A stretch of DNA of 64,000 bases from M1-B18 sp048264125 (GTDB lineage Bacteria; Bacillota; Clostridia; Peptostreptococcales; Natronincolaceae): NCBI GenBank assembly GCA_048264125.1, contig JBLXDM010000005.1, forward strand, positions 186,001-250,000, given 5' to 3'. The position numbers and the translations under genes are program-made. Below the pieces are notes generated by a model, which had not been told where the DNA came from, searched no databases, and saw only the letters and a list, made by a program, of their open reading frames with translations. Positions within the stretch are counted from its first letter, which is position 1. Each line of letters starts with the position of its first letter. Below, piece by piece: positions 51,557-60,720 of the stretch.

Positions 51557-52521
51557 GAAGCAAGCTTTAAGTTATCAGTAAAGTGGCAAGCAACAAATTT
51601 TTCGTCACCTATATTCTTTAGCTCAGGTGTTGTTTCTTTACAAATATCTTGACGGTAGTTGCATCTACCATAGAAACGACAACCCTCCGGCGGATTTATA
51701 GGACTTGGTACATCGCCCTCTAAAATAATTCTTTCTCTCTGTATATCTAGTCTAGGAACCGGAATAGCTGATAGCAGAGCCTGTGTGTACGGATGCTTCG
51801 GATTCTTAAACATTGATTTATAATCGGATAGTTCTACTATTTTACCTAAATACATAACCGCAATTCTATCACTAACATGCTTAACTACACTTAAGTCATG
51901 GGAGATAAATAGATAGGTTAATCCGAATTCCTTTTGTAAATCAGCCATAAGATTTAATATTTGGGCCTGTATTGACACGTCAAGTGCTGATACTGGCTCG
52001 TCTTGTACTATGAACTTTGGCTGTAATGCTAAGGCTCTAGCAATTCCTATTCGCTGCCTTCTACCTCCGTCTAGCTCATGAGGGTAGGTATTTTCCAGCC
52101 TCTCCGCTAGTCCAACGGTCTCCATAAGCTTCCGAACACGAGCCTGCATATCCTTTTTATTTGAAAATACTTTGTTAACTACTAATGGCTCAGCTATAAT
52201 CTCTGAAACACTCATCCTTGGATTTAATGATGCAAAGGGGTCCTGAAAGACTATCTGCATCTGCTTTCTCATTTCCCTCATTTGGTTCTTATCATATTGA
52301 AGGATATCACTGCCCTCAAAGATAATTTCTCCGGCAGTAGCCTCTAAAAGTCGTAATACCACTCGTCCTGTTGTAGATTTCCCACATCCAGACTCTCCAA
52401 CCAATCCTAAGGTTTCACCTTTATTTATATAAAAGTTTACATCATCAACTGCATGTAATAAACCCTTCTTTGTGTTGAAATATTTCTTTAGATTTCTAAC
52501 CTCCAGTAATTTTTCCTGCAT
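51550..52521 (-). CDS. Oligopeptide/dipeptide ABC transporter ATP-binding protein (DppF-like)
   Basis: One of two ATPases of a peptide importer. Walker A GESGCGKSTTG, Q-loop QIVFQDPFASLNPRM, Walker B IVQDEPVSALDVS, H-loop ISHDLSV and a C-terminal oligopeptide domain with Cys residues (PPEGCRFYGRCNYRQDIC, a Fe-S-like or Zn site) are seen. The ABC signature reads LDGGRRQ instead of LSGGQRQ. The ATG at 52521 has GGAGGTG upstream. Length is 323 aa. It ends the operon. Confidence 0.92.
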   Translation of the reverse strand: MQEKLLEVRNLKKYFNTKKGLLHAVDDVNFYINKGETLGLVGESGCGKSTTGRVVLRLLEATAGEIIFEGSDILQYDKNQMREMRKQMQIVFQDPFASLNPRMSVSEIIAEPLVVNKVFSNKKDMQARVRKLMETVGLAERLENTYPHELDGGRRQRIGIARALALQPKFIVQDEPVSALDVSIQAQILNLMADLQKEFGLTYLFISHDLSVVKHVSDRIAVMYLGKIVELSDYKSMFKNPKHPYTQALLSAIPVPRLDIQRERIILEGDVPSPINPPEGCRFYGRCNYRQDICKETTPELKNIGDEKFVACHFTDNLKLASK

Positions 52522-52548
52522 AAATCTCACCTCCACTAATTAGATTTC

Positions 52549-53517
52549 TTATGCTTCAAATAAAAGACATTTTACGAAATGACCCGGCTCAATTTCTGTA
52601 TTTTTAGGAGCCTTCTCTGAACAGATGGCTGATGCCATATCACATCTAGGATGGAAAGGACAACCTGACGGCAGATTTGTTGGGTCCGGCATTAGGCCTT
52701 TGATTGGCTTTAGCCTATCTTCATCCGCTTCTATATCAGGTATTGAATTAAATAGTCCAATTGTGTATGGATGTTTGGGGGCATTGAACAATCTAGTCTT
52801 GTCCGTATACTCAATAACATTTCCGGCATACATAATAGCTACCTTATCACATACCTCCGCAACAATACCTAGGTCATGGGTAATCATAATCATAGAGGTT
52901 TTATACTCATCCTTCAGCTTCTTCATTAAGTCTAAAACCTGTGCCTGAATTGTAACATCCAGAGCAGTAGTAGGCTCATCAGCGATTAATAAAGTGGGAT
53001 TACATGCAAGTGCAATTGCTATAACAACCCTTTGTCTCATTCCGCCACTAAACTGATGAGGATATTCCTTAGATCTTTCAGCAGGGATTCCAACCCTTGC
53101 AAGCATTTCCTTTGCCTTTTCCAACGCATCCTTGGCATTTAACTTCTGATGCAGCTTTATTACCTCGGCTATTTGATCTCCAACCGTCATAACCGGGTTT
53201 AAAGAAGTCATCGGATCTTGGAAAATCATAGATATTTTATTGCCTCTTATTCTTCTAATTTCTGCATGGGATTTACCTATTAGATTTTCCCCTTCAAAAA
53301 TGATTTCGCCACCAATTATTTTTCCTGGAGGATCAGGTACCAGCTGCATTATTCCAAGGGCAGTAGTCGTCTTACCTGCACCGGTTTCACCAACAAGTCC
53401 CAATGTTTCACCCTTACCTATTTGCAAATTCATATTTTCAACAGCACGAACCGTTCCGTCATTTGTAATATAGTGAATTGTAAGATCCTTTATTTCTAAT
53501 AAATTATTATCCTTCAT
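52549..53517 (-). CDS. Oligopeptide/dipeptide ABC transporter ATP-binding protein (DppD-like)
   Basis: The second ATPase of the importer has Walker A GETGAGKTTTAL, signature FSGGMRQRV, Walker B LLIADEPTTALDVT and H-loop ITHDLGIV. The C-terminal Cys-rich tail SGCPFHPRCDMASAIC is typical of DppD/OppD. Length is 322 aa. It is 27 nt upstream of the DppF-like gene and 26 nt after DppC. It forms a heterodimer with DppF. Confidence 0.93.
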   Translation of the reverse strand: MKDNNLLEIKDLTIHYITNDGTVRAVENMNLQIGKGETLGLVGETGAGKTTTALGIMQLVPDPPGKIIGGEIIFEGENLIGKSHAEIRRIRGNKISMIFQDPMTSLNPVMTVGDQIAEVIKLHQKLNAKDALEKAKEMLARVGIPAERSKEYPHQFSGGMRQRVVIAIALACNPTLLIADEPTTALDVTIQAQVLDLMKKLKDEYKTSMIMITHDLGIVAEVCDKVAIMYAGNVIEYTDKTRLFNAPKHPYTIGLFNSIPDIEADEDRLKPIKGLMPDPTNLPSGCPFHPRCDMASAICSEKAPKNTEIEPGHFVKCLLFEA

Positions 53518-53543
53518 CTCTTCACACTCCTATCCTAATTCAA

Positions 53544-54449
53544 TTAGCTTTTTAATCTAGGATCAAGTGCATCTCTTAATCCGTCTCCTAGAAGGTTTAA
53601 TGCAAAAATCGTAATCATAATAGCTAATCCTGGGAAAGCAGTCATATGGGAATAATCTCTGATATACTGTTTACCGGTATTTAACATTGCACCCCATTCA
53701 GGCTGCGGTGGTTGAATACCTAAACCGATGAAGCTTAATCCAGCCGCCGACAATATTGCATTTGCAACACCAATAGTACCTTGTACTATAATCGGAGCCA
53801 TGGAGTTTGGAATTATATGCTTTACTATAATCCTAAAATCGCTCGCACCTACTGCTCTGGCAGCTTCAATAAATTCCTGATCTCTTAAGGAAAGCACCGA
53901 AGCCCTAACAATACGTGCATATGAGGGAATTGAGCCTATACCAACGGCAATCATTACATTTCTTAAGCCGGGTCCAAGGGCAGCAACTATCGATATTGCC
54001 AATAAAATACCCGGAATTGCCAGAAGGATATCCATAATTCTCATTATAAAGTTATCCAGCTTGTTGCCATAATAGCCGGCAATAGCTCCCAGTGTCCCTC
54101 CGCATATCATCGCTATACTTACAGCGATAAAGCCTATCTGTAGAGATACTCGAGAACCATAGATAATCCTGCTCATGATATCTCTACCAAAGTTATCTGT
54201 TCCTAGCCAATGATTACCATTAGGTGTTTGAAATCTTGCCTGTAGATTTTGATCGTCAAAACCATAGGGTGCCACAAACTCAGCAAAGATAGCTAGGAAA
54301 ATCAATATCAGAATTACTATCAAGCCGAAAATAGCAGCTTTATTTTTTCTTAATCTTCTCCATACCTCACGCCATGGACCTGACTTCTTACGTTTCAGTT
54401 CCGTTTGACCTGTTGGAGCATCATTCATAATAGCCTTAACATTTGACAT
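53544..54449 (-). CDS. Peptide ABC transporter permease (DppC-like)
   Basis: A BPD_transp_1 permease with six membrane helices and the EAA coupling motif EAARAVGASDFRIIVKHIIPNSMAPIIV. The N-terminal cytosolic tail (PTGQTELKRKKSGPWREVWRRL) leads to the first helix. Length is 301 aa. It pairs with DppB to form the channel. It starts 21 nt after dppB. Confidence 0.93.
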   Translation of the reverse strand: MSNVKAIMNDAPTGQTELKRKKSGPWREVWRRLRKNKAAIFGLIVILILIFLAIFAEFVAPYGFDDQNLQARFQTPNGNHWLGTDNFGRDIMSRIIYGSRVSLQIGFIAVSIAMICGGTLGAIAGYYGNKLDNFIMRIMDILLAIPGILLAISIVAALGPGLRNVMIAVGIGSIPSYARIVRASVLSLRDQEFIEAARAVGASDFRIIVKHIIPNSMAPIIVQGTIGVANAILSAAGLSFIGLGIQPPQPEWGAMLNTGKQYIRDYSHMTAFPGLAIMITIFALNLLGDGLRDALDPRLKS

Positions 54450-54470
54450 ATGCCTACCTCCTCACTCTAC

Positions 54471-55400
54471 TTATTTATACTGAGACTTAATTCTTGGGTC
54501 AACGAAGGCATATAAAATATCAACACATAGGTTTACAATACTAAAGGTTATTGCTATAAACAGTACCCCACCCTGAACTATAGGATAGTCTCTGGATTTT
54601 ATAGAGTCAACCATTAGTCGTCCAACACCAGTGATGCTGAAGATAGATTCTGTAAGAACCGCACCACCCAGCAGGTAACCAAACTGTAAGCCTATAACGG
54701 TAATAACAGGAATAAGTGCATTCTTAAGAGCATGCTGATTGATAACAACAGACTCCACCTGACCCTTCGCCCTTGCTGTACGTATATAATCCTGTCTGAC
54801 AACCTCCAGCATACTGGATCTGGTCATACGGGTTATAATAGCAGCAGAGCTTGTTCCAAGGGTTAATGCCGGTAATACCATATGATTGAAGGTATCAAAG
54901 CCCGAGGATGGGAACCAGCCCAGCTTAATGGAGAAAAAGAGAATCAATAAAAGCCCTTGCCAGAAGTTCGGCATAGAAACCCCTATAAGTGCAAGCACCA
55001 TCGCAATATTATCAAAGAGCGAATACTGCTTTGTAGCAGAAATGATACCCGTAGGCACCCCTAAAATCACTGCCACCAGTACCCCTAGGCCCGCCAGCTT
55101 AAGTGTATTTGGGAATCTACTTGCTATTTCTGTAAAAACAAGTCTATTTGTTTTGTAAGATTTACCAATGTCCTGATGGACAACAGCATTTTTTACATAT
55201 CTGGCAAACTGAACAAGAAATGGATCGTCTAGACCTAGCTCTTCTCTTAATCTTACTACCTCGTGCTCTGGTGCAGATTCACCCAGCATCATTACAGCGG
55301 GATCACCTGGTGTGAAATACATCATGGAGAAAACAATGAAGGATACACCCAGCATAACAGGGATAAGTAGCAGGAGCCGACGGAATATATATTTATGCAT
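54471..55400 (-). CDS. Peptide ABC transporter permease (DppB-like)
   Basis: The permease has about six helices, the N-terminal membrane segment (RRLLLLIPVMLGVSFIVFSM) and the large external loop typical of DppB/OppB. The coupling motif RTARAKGQVESVVINQHALKNALIPVI is intact, and GLQFGYLLGGAVLTESIF follows. Length is 309 aa. It lies 105 nt downstream of the binding protein gene, with a hairpin in the gap. Confidence 0.93.
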   Translation of the reverse strand: MHKYIFRRLLLLIPVMLGVSFIVFSMMYFTPGDPAVMMLGESAPEHEVVRLREELGLDDPFLVQFARYVKNAVVHQDIGKSYKTNRLVFTEIASRFPNTLKLAGLGVLVAVILGVPTGIISATKQYSLFDNIAMVLALIGVSMPNFWQGLLLILFFSIKLGWFPSSGFDTFNHMVLPALTLGTSSAAIITRMTRSSMLEVVRQDYIRTARAKGQVESVVINQHALKNALIPVITVIGLQFGYLLGGAVLTESIFSITGVGRLMVDSIKSRDYPIVQGGVLFIAITFSIVNLCVDILYAFVDPRIKSQYK

Positions 55401-55441
55401 TACATGTCCCCCTTCCTAAATTTAACATCATATTTTACATT

Positions 55442-55475
55442 AATATAGGGCCATAAAGAATATGACCCTATATTT
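55442..55475 (-). other. Hairpin between dppA-like and dppB-like genes
   Basis: AAATATAGGGTCATA/TATGGCCCTATATT with a short loop has no T-tract on the minus strand. It may slow decay of the upstream binding-protein mRNA, so that it is made in excess over the permeases, as in other such operons. Confidence 0.5.
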
Positions 55476-55505
55476 AATAACAAAGATATTTTCTTTAATC
55501 AGCTA

Positions 55506-57053
55506 TTATTCAAAATAAACTGTAAATAATTTGTGGTGACCAGCTGGATGTTGCTTGAAGCCCTTAACATTCTTAGCTGTACCTGCTAAATTTTCGCCTT
55601 CCCATGTAAATATCCATGGTGCGTCGTTTCTGATGATTTCTTGAGCTTTTTTGTAAGCTTCTTCTCTTTCAGCTACATCAGTAGCAACTCTACCTGCATC
55701 AAGAAGCGCATCTACCTCAGTATTTGAATAGAAGGTTCTGTTACCAGCATTACCATGCTGTGAGCTGTGGAATAATGCATATAAACCGTAATCAGGGTCT
55801 GCTGTAACTGTTACCCAACCAAGGATAAACATGTCATGCTCACCAGCAGCTGTACCCTCAAGGTATGCACCCCACTCAACAACCTTAACCTCTGCTTCGA
55901 TGTTAACTAATTTCAATTGGTTTTGAACGATTTCAGCGATATCCATTCTTTGTTGGTTATCATTTGTCCAGATGGAAGTCTTAAATCCATTTTCGTAGCC
56001 AGCTTCAGCCAATAATGCTTTAGCCTTTTCTACGTCATATCCATATTGCTCTAAATCTTGGTTAGAAGCCCATACGTTAGGTCCTAAAGGTCCTTTTGAA
56101 GGAGCACCTACACCTTGGTAAACTGCTTCTACTATAGAATCAGTATCAATTGCATAGTTGATTGCTTGACGTACTCTTACATCATTGTATGGCGCCTTAG
56201 CAGCATTAAAGCCGATATAGGTTGTAGAAAGGTTAGCATCTCTTAATAATGTTAAGTCAGCGTTTTCTTCTACTCTCTTAACATCTGTAGGTTGGATATC
56301 ATAAGCGATATCAATTCCGCCAGACTCTAATTCAATAGTTCTTGTAGTATTATCAGAGATATTTCTGATTACAATATTTTGAATTTGTGCAGGTGTGCCA
56401 TGATATTCATCATATTTAACTAATTCAATTTTATCTCCTGCTACCCAGTTAGAGAATTTGTATGGGCCAGTACCTACAGGGGCTTGACCATAACCTTCTC
56501 CACCGTCAGTTACTGCCTTCTCATTTAAGATACCAGTAGCAGTATGTGCTAAGTGAGCGATTAATGCAGCAAATGGCTCAGCAGTTTTAACTCTTACAGT
56601 ATAATCATCAATAACTTCTACTGTGTCGATTGGTCCAACGATATGTCCAACATGAGAGGATTCTAATGCTCTTTCTAATGTGAACTTAACGTCGCTAGCC
56701 TTTAGCTCTTCGCCATTGTGGAATTTAACACCTTGCTTTAATTTGAACTCAACTGTTAAATCGTCGATTTGAGTCCAGCTCAGAGCAAGACCTGGTTGTA
56801 ATTCCATTGCTTCATTTTGGTTAACTAATGTTTCATAGATTTGCTTTGAAACTCTTGATGATGGTTGGTCATTAGTTGCATGTGGATCCAAAGAAACTGC
56901 ATCGGCACCTTGCCCAACTATTAAAGTGTCCTTAACCTCTGGAGCTGGATCATTAGCATTGCCTTCAGTTGCTGGTTTGCTACAGCCAACAGCAAACATT
57001 GCAAATGCTAAAACCAAGCTAAGTAAAACTAAAAGCTTTTTGTTTTTTAACAT
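55506..57053 (-). CDS. Peptide-binding lipoprotein (DppA/OppA-like)
   Basis: The SBP_bac_5 family lipoprotein that captures peptides outside the cell. A signal peptide with lipobox LAFAMFAVGCS (Cys24) is followed by a mature protein of about 490 residues with GADAVSLDPHATNDQPSSRV and the family signature KLKQGVKFHNGEELKASDVKFTLERA. Length is 515 aa. The ribosome site is AAAGGGGG. A promoter at 57248-57276 and a structured leader precede it. Specificity cannot be told. Confidence 0.93.
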   Translation of the reverse strand: MLKNKKLLVLLSLVLAFAMFAVGCSKPATEGNANDPAPEVKDTLIVGQGADAVSLDPHATNDQPSSRVSKQIYETLVNQNEAMELQPGLALSWTQIDDLTVEFKLKQGVKFHNGEELKASDVKFTLERALESSHVGHIVGPIDTVEVIDDYTVRVKTAEPFAALIAHLAHTATGILNEKAVTDGGEGYGQAPVGTGPYKFSNWVAGDKIELVKYDEYHGTPAQIQNIVIRNISDNTTRTIELESGGIDIAYDIQPTDVKRVEENADLTLLRDANLSTTYIGFNAAKAPYNDVRVRQAINYAIDTDSIVEAVYQGVGAPSKGPLGPNVWASNQDLEQYGYDVEKAKALLAEAGYENGFKTSIWTNDNQQRMDIAEIVQNQLKLVNIEAEVKVVEWGAYLEGTAAGEHDMFILGWVTVTADPDYGLYALFHSSQHGNAGNRTFYSNTEVDALLDAGRVATDVAEREEAYKKAQEIIRNDAPWIFTWEGENLAGTAKNVKGFKQHPAGHHKLFTVYFE

Positions 57054-57241
57054 TATTTTTCCCCCTTTATTTATATAACTTTGCTTAATTTAAGCAAACT
57101 TTAAACATTTTAGTGCGCTGCAGCTTTAATTGCTGAAAGCGTATTGAGCTCCTAAAAGCTGTTATGTGCTTTTAGAAAAACTTCATTCAGAATTTCAAAA
57201 ATGAAAAAACGAATGAAGGTTTGTTTAATATTTTAAATTAT
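57054..57241 (-). other. Long structured 5' leader of the first peptide operon
   Basis: From the predicted start of transcription near 57241, several hairpins can be drawn on the minus strand: CTTCATTC/GAATGAAG followed by TTTTTC, AAAAGC/GCTTTT, and TTTGCTTAA/TTAAGCAAA (57080-57098) next to the ribosome site. I recognise no known riboswitch. The first hairpin could work as an attenuator. Confidence 0.4.
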
Positions 57242-57247
57242 ACGAAT

Positions 57248-57276
57248 ATTATATAATCGACAATAGTATTAAGCAA
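57248..57276 (-). promoter_or_regulatory. Sigma-A-type promoter of the first peptide operon
   Basis: On the minus strand TTGCTT (57271-57276), a 17-nt spacer and TATAAT (57248-57253) are seen. The spacer holds TTGTCGAT, one base off the Spo0A box TTGTCGAA. Confidence 0.7.
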
Positions 57277-57400
57277 GATATATGCCTATATTTTAAATTT
57301 ATTTAACATTTGTGTTTCAATTAAGACAAATCCATGACAATTTTCCGAATATTTGTTAATATTTACCCCCATTGCATGGCAAAAATTCCTATGCAATTAA

Positions 57401-57424
57401 AAGAGCCGTATATATACGGCTCCT
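57401..57424 (-). terminator. Terminator of the 3-hydroxybutyryl-CoA dehydrogenase gene
   Basis: A perfect 10-bp stem GAGCCGTATA/TATACGGCTC is followed by TTTT on the minus strand, next to the stop codon. Confidence 0.8.
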
Positions 57425-57426
57425 GC

Positions 57427-58269
57427 TTAATATTGGAAAAAGCCTTTCCCGGTCTTTCTTCCGAGATATCCGGCTCTTACATATTTTCTTAATAATGGAT
57501 GGGGTCTATATTTCGAGTCGGCAAACTCTGTATATAGCACCTCCATAATAGCCAAGCACACATCCAGACCTATTAAATCACCCAAAGCCAGTGGCCCAAT
57601 AGGATGATTTGCTCCCAGCTTCATGGCTTCATCGATATCCTCTGCTGATGCTATACCATCCGCCAGCACACCTATAGCCTCATTTATCATTGGTATAAGT
57701 ATTCTATTAACTACAAAGCCCGGTGCTTCCTTAACCTCTATAGGCGTTTTCCCTATGGCCCTTGATAGCTGAAGGATATCTTCCTTTACCTCATCAGAGG
57801 TGGCCATACCGGTGATTACCTCCACAAGCTTCATAACCGGAACAGGATTAAAGAAATGCATGCCGATGACCTTGTCAGGGCGACCTGTAACACTTGCAAG
57901 ATCTGTGATAGATATTGAGGAGGTATTAGTAGCTATGATGGTCTTTTCACTGCAAATAACATCAAGCTCCTTTATTATCTTTCTCTTAATATCGATGCTT
58001 TCTGATGCTGCCTCAATAATTATATCACAATCCTTCAATAATTCAACAGATGTTGTTGTCGTAATATTTTCCAAGGTTGAACTCATTACATCACTTGTTA
58101 ATTTACCCTTCTCCACCAGCTTAGAGAGTGACTTCTCTATACTTTTATATGCACTCTCCAAAACTGTTTCTGAAAGATCCCTCATTACTACCTGGTAATT
58201 GTTCTGAGCAATTACCTGAACAATACCTCTACCCATTGTGCCAGCACCTAAAACTCCAATTTTTTTCAT
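57427..58269 (-). CDS. hbd: 3-hydroxybutyryl-CoA dehydrogenase
   Basis: The enzyme interconverts acetoacetyl-CoA and 3-hydroxybutyryl-CoA with NAD(P)H, in butyrate or related fermentation. The Rossmann motif GVLGAGTMGRGIVQV is at about 5-19. The catalytic-dyad region KVIGMHFFNPVPVMKLVE and the C-terminal GPLALGDLIGLDVCL are intact. Length is 280 aa. The ATG at 58269 has GGAGG 7 nt upstream. It stands alone, between two peptide transport operons, without thiolase or crotonase genes. Confidence 0.94.
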   Translation of the reverse strand: MKKIGVLGAGTMGRGIVQVIAQNNYQVVMRDLSETVLESAYKSIEKSLSKLVEKGKLTSDVMSSTLENITTTTSVELLKDCDIIIEAASESIDIKRKIIKELDVICSEKTIIATNTSSISITDLASVTGRPDKVIGMHFFNPVPVMKLVEVITGMATSDEVKEDILQLSRAIGKTPIEVKEAPGFVVNRILIPMINEAIGVLADGIASAEDIDEAMKLGANHPIGPLALGDLIGLDVCLAIMEVLYTEFADSKYRPHPLLRKYVRAGYLGRKTGKGFFQY

Positions 58270-58460
58270 CTTTTTTCCTCCATTTTCTAGAATATTATAG
58301 TGCAAGCCCTTAAACTTTTATTCTGAAATTTCAGCCATTTGAATGATATTTTACCATATATTACGCTATTTGAAAATACCTAGAATAAATATAGCTTTCT
58401 ATAAAGCTTTTCTGAAATAGTTTTTAAGATTATTGTAATTATTATGTAAATATTTATCCA

Positions 58461-58530
58461 ATAAAAAAATAAAGGAGACGGTCTTCCTGATATTGTTTTA
58501 TCAATGCTCAGAATAAGCCGTCTCCTTATT
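58461..58530 (-). terminator. Terminator of the second peptide operon
   Basis: AAGGAGACGG/CCGTCTCCTT (58472-58481 with 58518-58527) has a long loop and is followed by a T-rich tract (58461-58470) on the minus strand. Confidence 0.75.
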
Positions 58531-58534
58531 ATGT

Positions 58535-58723
58535 CTAATTCATTATTAATTGAAACAATAGCATTATAGCTGCTGCACTAGCACCCAAAATTAATACATA
58601 AGGCAATAATACTTGAAAGGCTGCTATTATAAAGGCAATTATATCCGTCCAATCGAACTTTAGGTCTTCCTCATGCTTGCTGTAATCCTTATATAATTCC
58701 TGCTGATTATCCTTTTTTATCAT
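58535..58723 (-). CDS. Small membrane protein at the end of the second peptide operon, 62 aa
   Basis: The protein is MIKKDNQQELYKDYSKHEED followed by FDWTDIIAFIIAAFQVLLP and a second hydrophobic part, giving one or two membrane helices (about 27-60). The charged N-terminus faces the cytosol. The start at 58723 (ATG) has AGAGGTG upstream; a GTG nine bases earlier is in frame. It lies 20 nt after the OppF-like gene and before the terminator, so it belongs to the operon. I do not know the family. Confidence 0.6.
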   Translation of the reverse strand: MIKKDNQQELYKDYSKHEEDLKFDWTDIIAFIIAAFQVLLPYVLILGASAAAIMLLFQLIMN

Positions 58724-58743
58724 TATTATCACCTCTGTTAAAA

Positions 58744-59721
58744 TTAAACCAGATGGCAGGCTACAAAATGTCCAGCTGCTACCTCTCTAAACTCAGGAAC
58801 ATCGGTTTTGCATTGGGGCATTACATGAGGACATCTGGTGTGAAATCTACAGCCTGAGGGCGGGTTTGCCGGGCTTGGAATATCACCCTGCAGGATTATC
58901 CTCTTTCTCTTTAGCTTTGGATCAGGAATAGGTATCGCCGATAGCAACGCTTGAGTATAAGGATGCAATGGGTTGTCGAAGAGCTCCTGCTTTCCCGTCA
59001 GCTCCACCATTGAGCCCAGATACATAACACCTATTCTATCACTTATATGCTTCACCACACTTAGATCATGAGATATGAATAAATATGTTAATCCCATATC
59101 CTCCTGCAGATCCATCAGTAGATTCAGAATTTGCGATTGGATAGACACGTCAAGGGCCGATACAGGCTCGTCGCAAACAACAAACTGAGGATTTAAAATC
59201 AGGGCTCTTGCTATTCCTATTCTTTGTCTTTGTCCACCGCTGAATTCATGAGGGTATCTGCGAATATGATAAGGGGCCAGACCACATTTTTCTATGATCT
59301 CCTGCACCTTTTCAGTAACCTCCCTACCCTTTGCCAATCCATGCTCCCTTAGGGACTCACCGACAATCTCACCTACAGTCATACGAGGATTTAAGGAGCT
59401 ATAGGGGTCCTGAAATACAATCTGCATCTCAGTTCTAAGCTTTCGCATCTCACTCTTAGGTAACTCAAATATATTCTGATTATTATAAAAAACCTCACCA
59501 TCGGTTTTTTCCAATAATCGTAATAATGTACGCCCCGTGGTGGATTTACCACAGCCGGACTCTCCAACTATGCCTAGGGTTTCTCCTCTTTTGATGGTAA
59601 AGGATATATTCTCAACTGCACGTACATGATTCACAGTCCTTCTCAGTATACCGGCCTTAATAGGAAAATATTTTTTGAGATTATTAACAACTAATAAATC
59701 ATTTTCAACAGTCTCTATCAT
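58744..59721 (-). CDS. Oligopeptide ABC transporter ATP-binding protein (OppF-like)
   Basis: Walker A GESGCGKSTTGR, signature FSGGQRQRIGIA, Walker B FVVCDEPVSALDVS and H-loop ISHDLSV are all standard, with a C-terminal Cys-rich tail (PSGCRFHTRCPHVMPQC). Length is 325 aa. It begins at the base next to the end of the OppD-like gene (no gap). It is paired with that gene as the ATPase dimer. Confidence 0.93.
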   Translation of the reverse strand: MIETVENDLLVVNNLKKYFPIKAGILRRTVNHVRAVENISFTIKRGETLGIVGESGCGKSTTGRTLLRLLEKTDGEVFYNNQNIFELPKSEMRKLRTEMQIVFQDPYSSLNPRMTVGEIVGESLREHGLAKGREVTEKVQEIIEKCGLAPYHIRRYPHEFSGGQRQRIGIARALILNPQFVVCDEPVSALDVSIQSQILNLLMDLQEDMGLTYLFISHDLSVVKHISDRIGVMYLGSMVELTGKQELFDNPLHPYTQALLSAIPIPDPKLKRKRIILQGDIPSPANPPSGCRFHTRCPHVMPQCKTDVPEFREVAAGHFVACHLV

Positions 59722-60705
59722 CTACTCCACCCCCTCTTCCTTGTTGTATAACCAACAACGAGCCTTCCGGCCTTGACCTATGCTGTCCAGCTGTGGCATT
59801 TTTTCTCTGCAAATATCCATAGTATGAGAGCATCTTGGGTTGAAGGCACAGCCCTCAGGTATTGCCAGGGGGTTTGGTACGCTTCCTGGTATAACGTCCA
59901 ATCTTGCACTGGTTCTGTTTAGATTAGGCTTAGAATTTAAAAGACCTATTGTATAGGGATGCTTCGGATCTCCAAATATCTCCTCTGCACTTCCCTCCTC
60001 TACTACCTTGCCAGCATACATAACGATGATATGATCTGCCATCTCTGCCACCACACCAAGGTCATGGGTGATCAGCATAATAGCGGTGTTTAGCTTTTCC
60101 TTCAATTCCTTCATTAGCTCAAGTATCTGTGCCTGGATTGTCACATCCAGTGCTGTCGTAGGCTCATCGGCAATTAAAAGCTTAGGATTACAGGATAGCG
60201 CCATTGCTATCATAACCCTTTGCCTCATACCTCCACTAAACTGGTGTGGATAATCGTCTACAACCTCGTCGGCTCTCGGAATACCTACAAGCTTCAGCAT
60301 CTCAATGCATTTTTCCCTTGCTGCGTTTTTGTCCAGCTTTTGATGCAGCATTATTGCCTCCATAATCTGACTCCCTATTGTAAAAATAGGATTAAGGGAG
60401 GTCATCGGCTCCTGAAATATCATTGATATATCATTTCCTCTGATTCTCCTCATTTCAGCATCAGATAGATTAAGTAAATCTTTTTGATCGAAAATTATTT
60501 CTCCCCCCACAATTTTACCGGGAGGGTTGGGTATCAATCTCATTATAGACATAGAGGTAATGCTCTTGCCACATCCGGACTCACCTACAATTCCCAGCGT
60601 CTGTCCGGGCTTAAGTGTAAAGTCAACGCCATCAACTGCAGGAACTACTCCGTCTTCAGTAAAAAAATGCGTTCTCAGGTCCCTAACCTCTAATAAATTG
60701 TTCAT
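59722..60705 (-). CDS. Oligopeptide ABC transporter ATP-binding protein (OppD-like)
   Basis: Walker A GESGCGKSITSM, signature FSGGMRQRVMIA, Walker B LLIADEPTTALDVT, H-loop ITHDLGVV and the C-terminal tail EGCAFNPRCSHTMDIC are seen. Length is 327 aa. It lies 15 nt after the OppC-like gene. Confidence 0.93.
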   Translation of the reverse strand: MNNLLEVRDLRTHFFTEDGVVPAVDGVDFTLKPGQTLGIVGESGCGKSITSMSIMRLIPNPPGKIVGGEIIFDQKDLLNLSDAEMRRIRGNDISMIFQEPMTSLNPIFTIGSQIMEAIMLHQKLDKNAAREKCIEMLKLVGIPRADEVVDDYPHQFSGGMRQRVMIAMALSCNPKLLIADEPTTALDVTIQAQILELMKELKEKLNTAIMLITHDLGVVAEMADHIIVMYAGKVVEEGSAEEIFGDPKHPYTIGLLNSKPNLNRTSARLDVIPGSVPNPLAIPEGCAFNPRCSHTMDICREKMPQLDSIGQGRKARCWLYNKEEGVE

Positions 60706-60720
60706 GTTTACACCTCCACC

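Noticed and set aside
57180..57215. CodY box in the leader of the first peptide operon
   Set aside because: Only about 8 of 15 positions match AATTTTCWGAAAATT.
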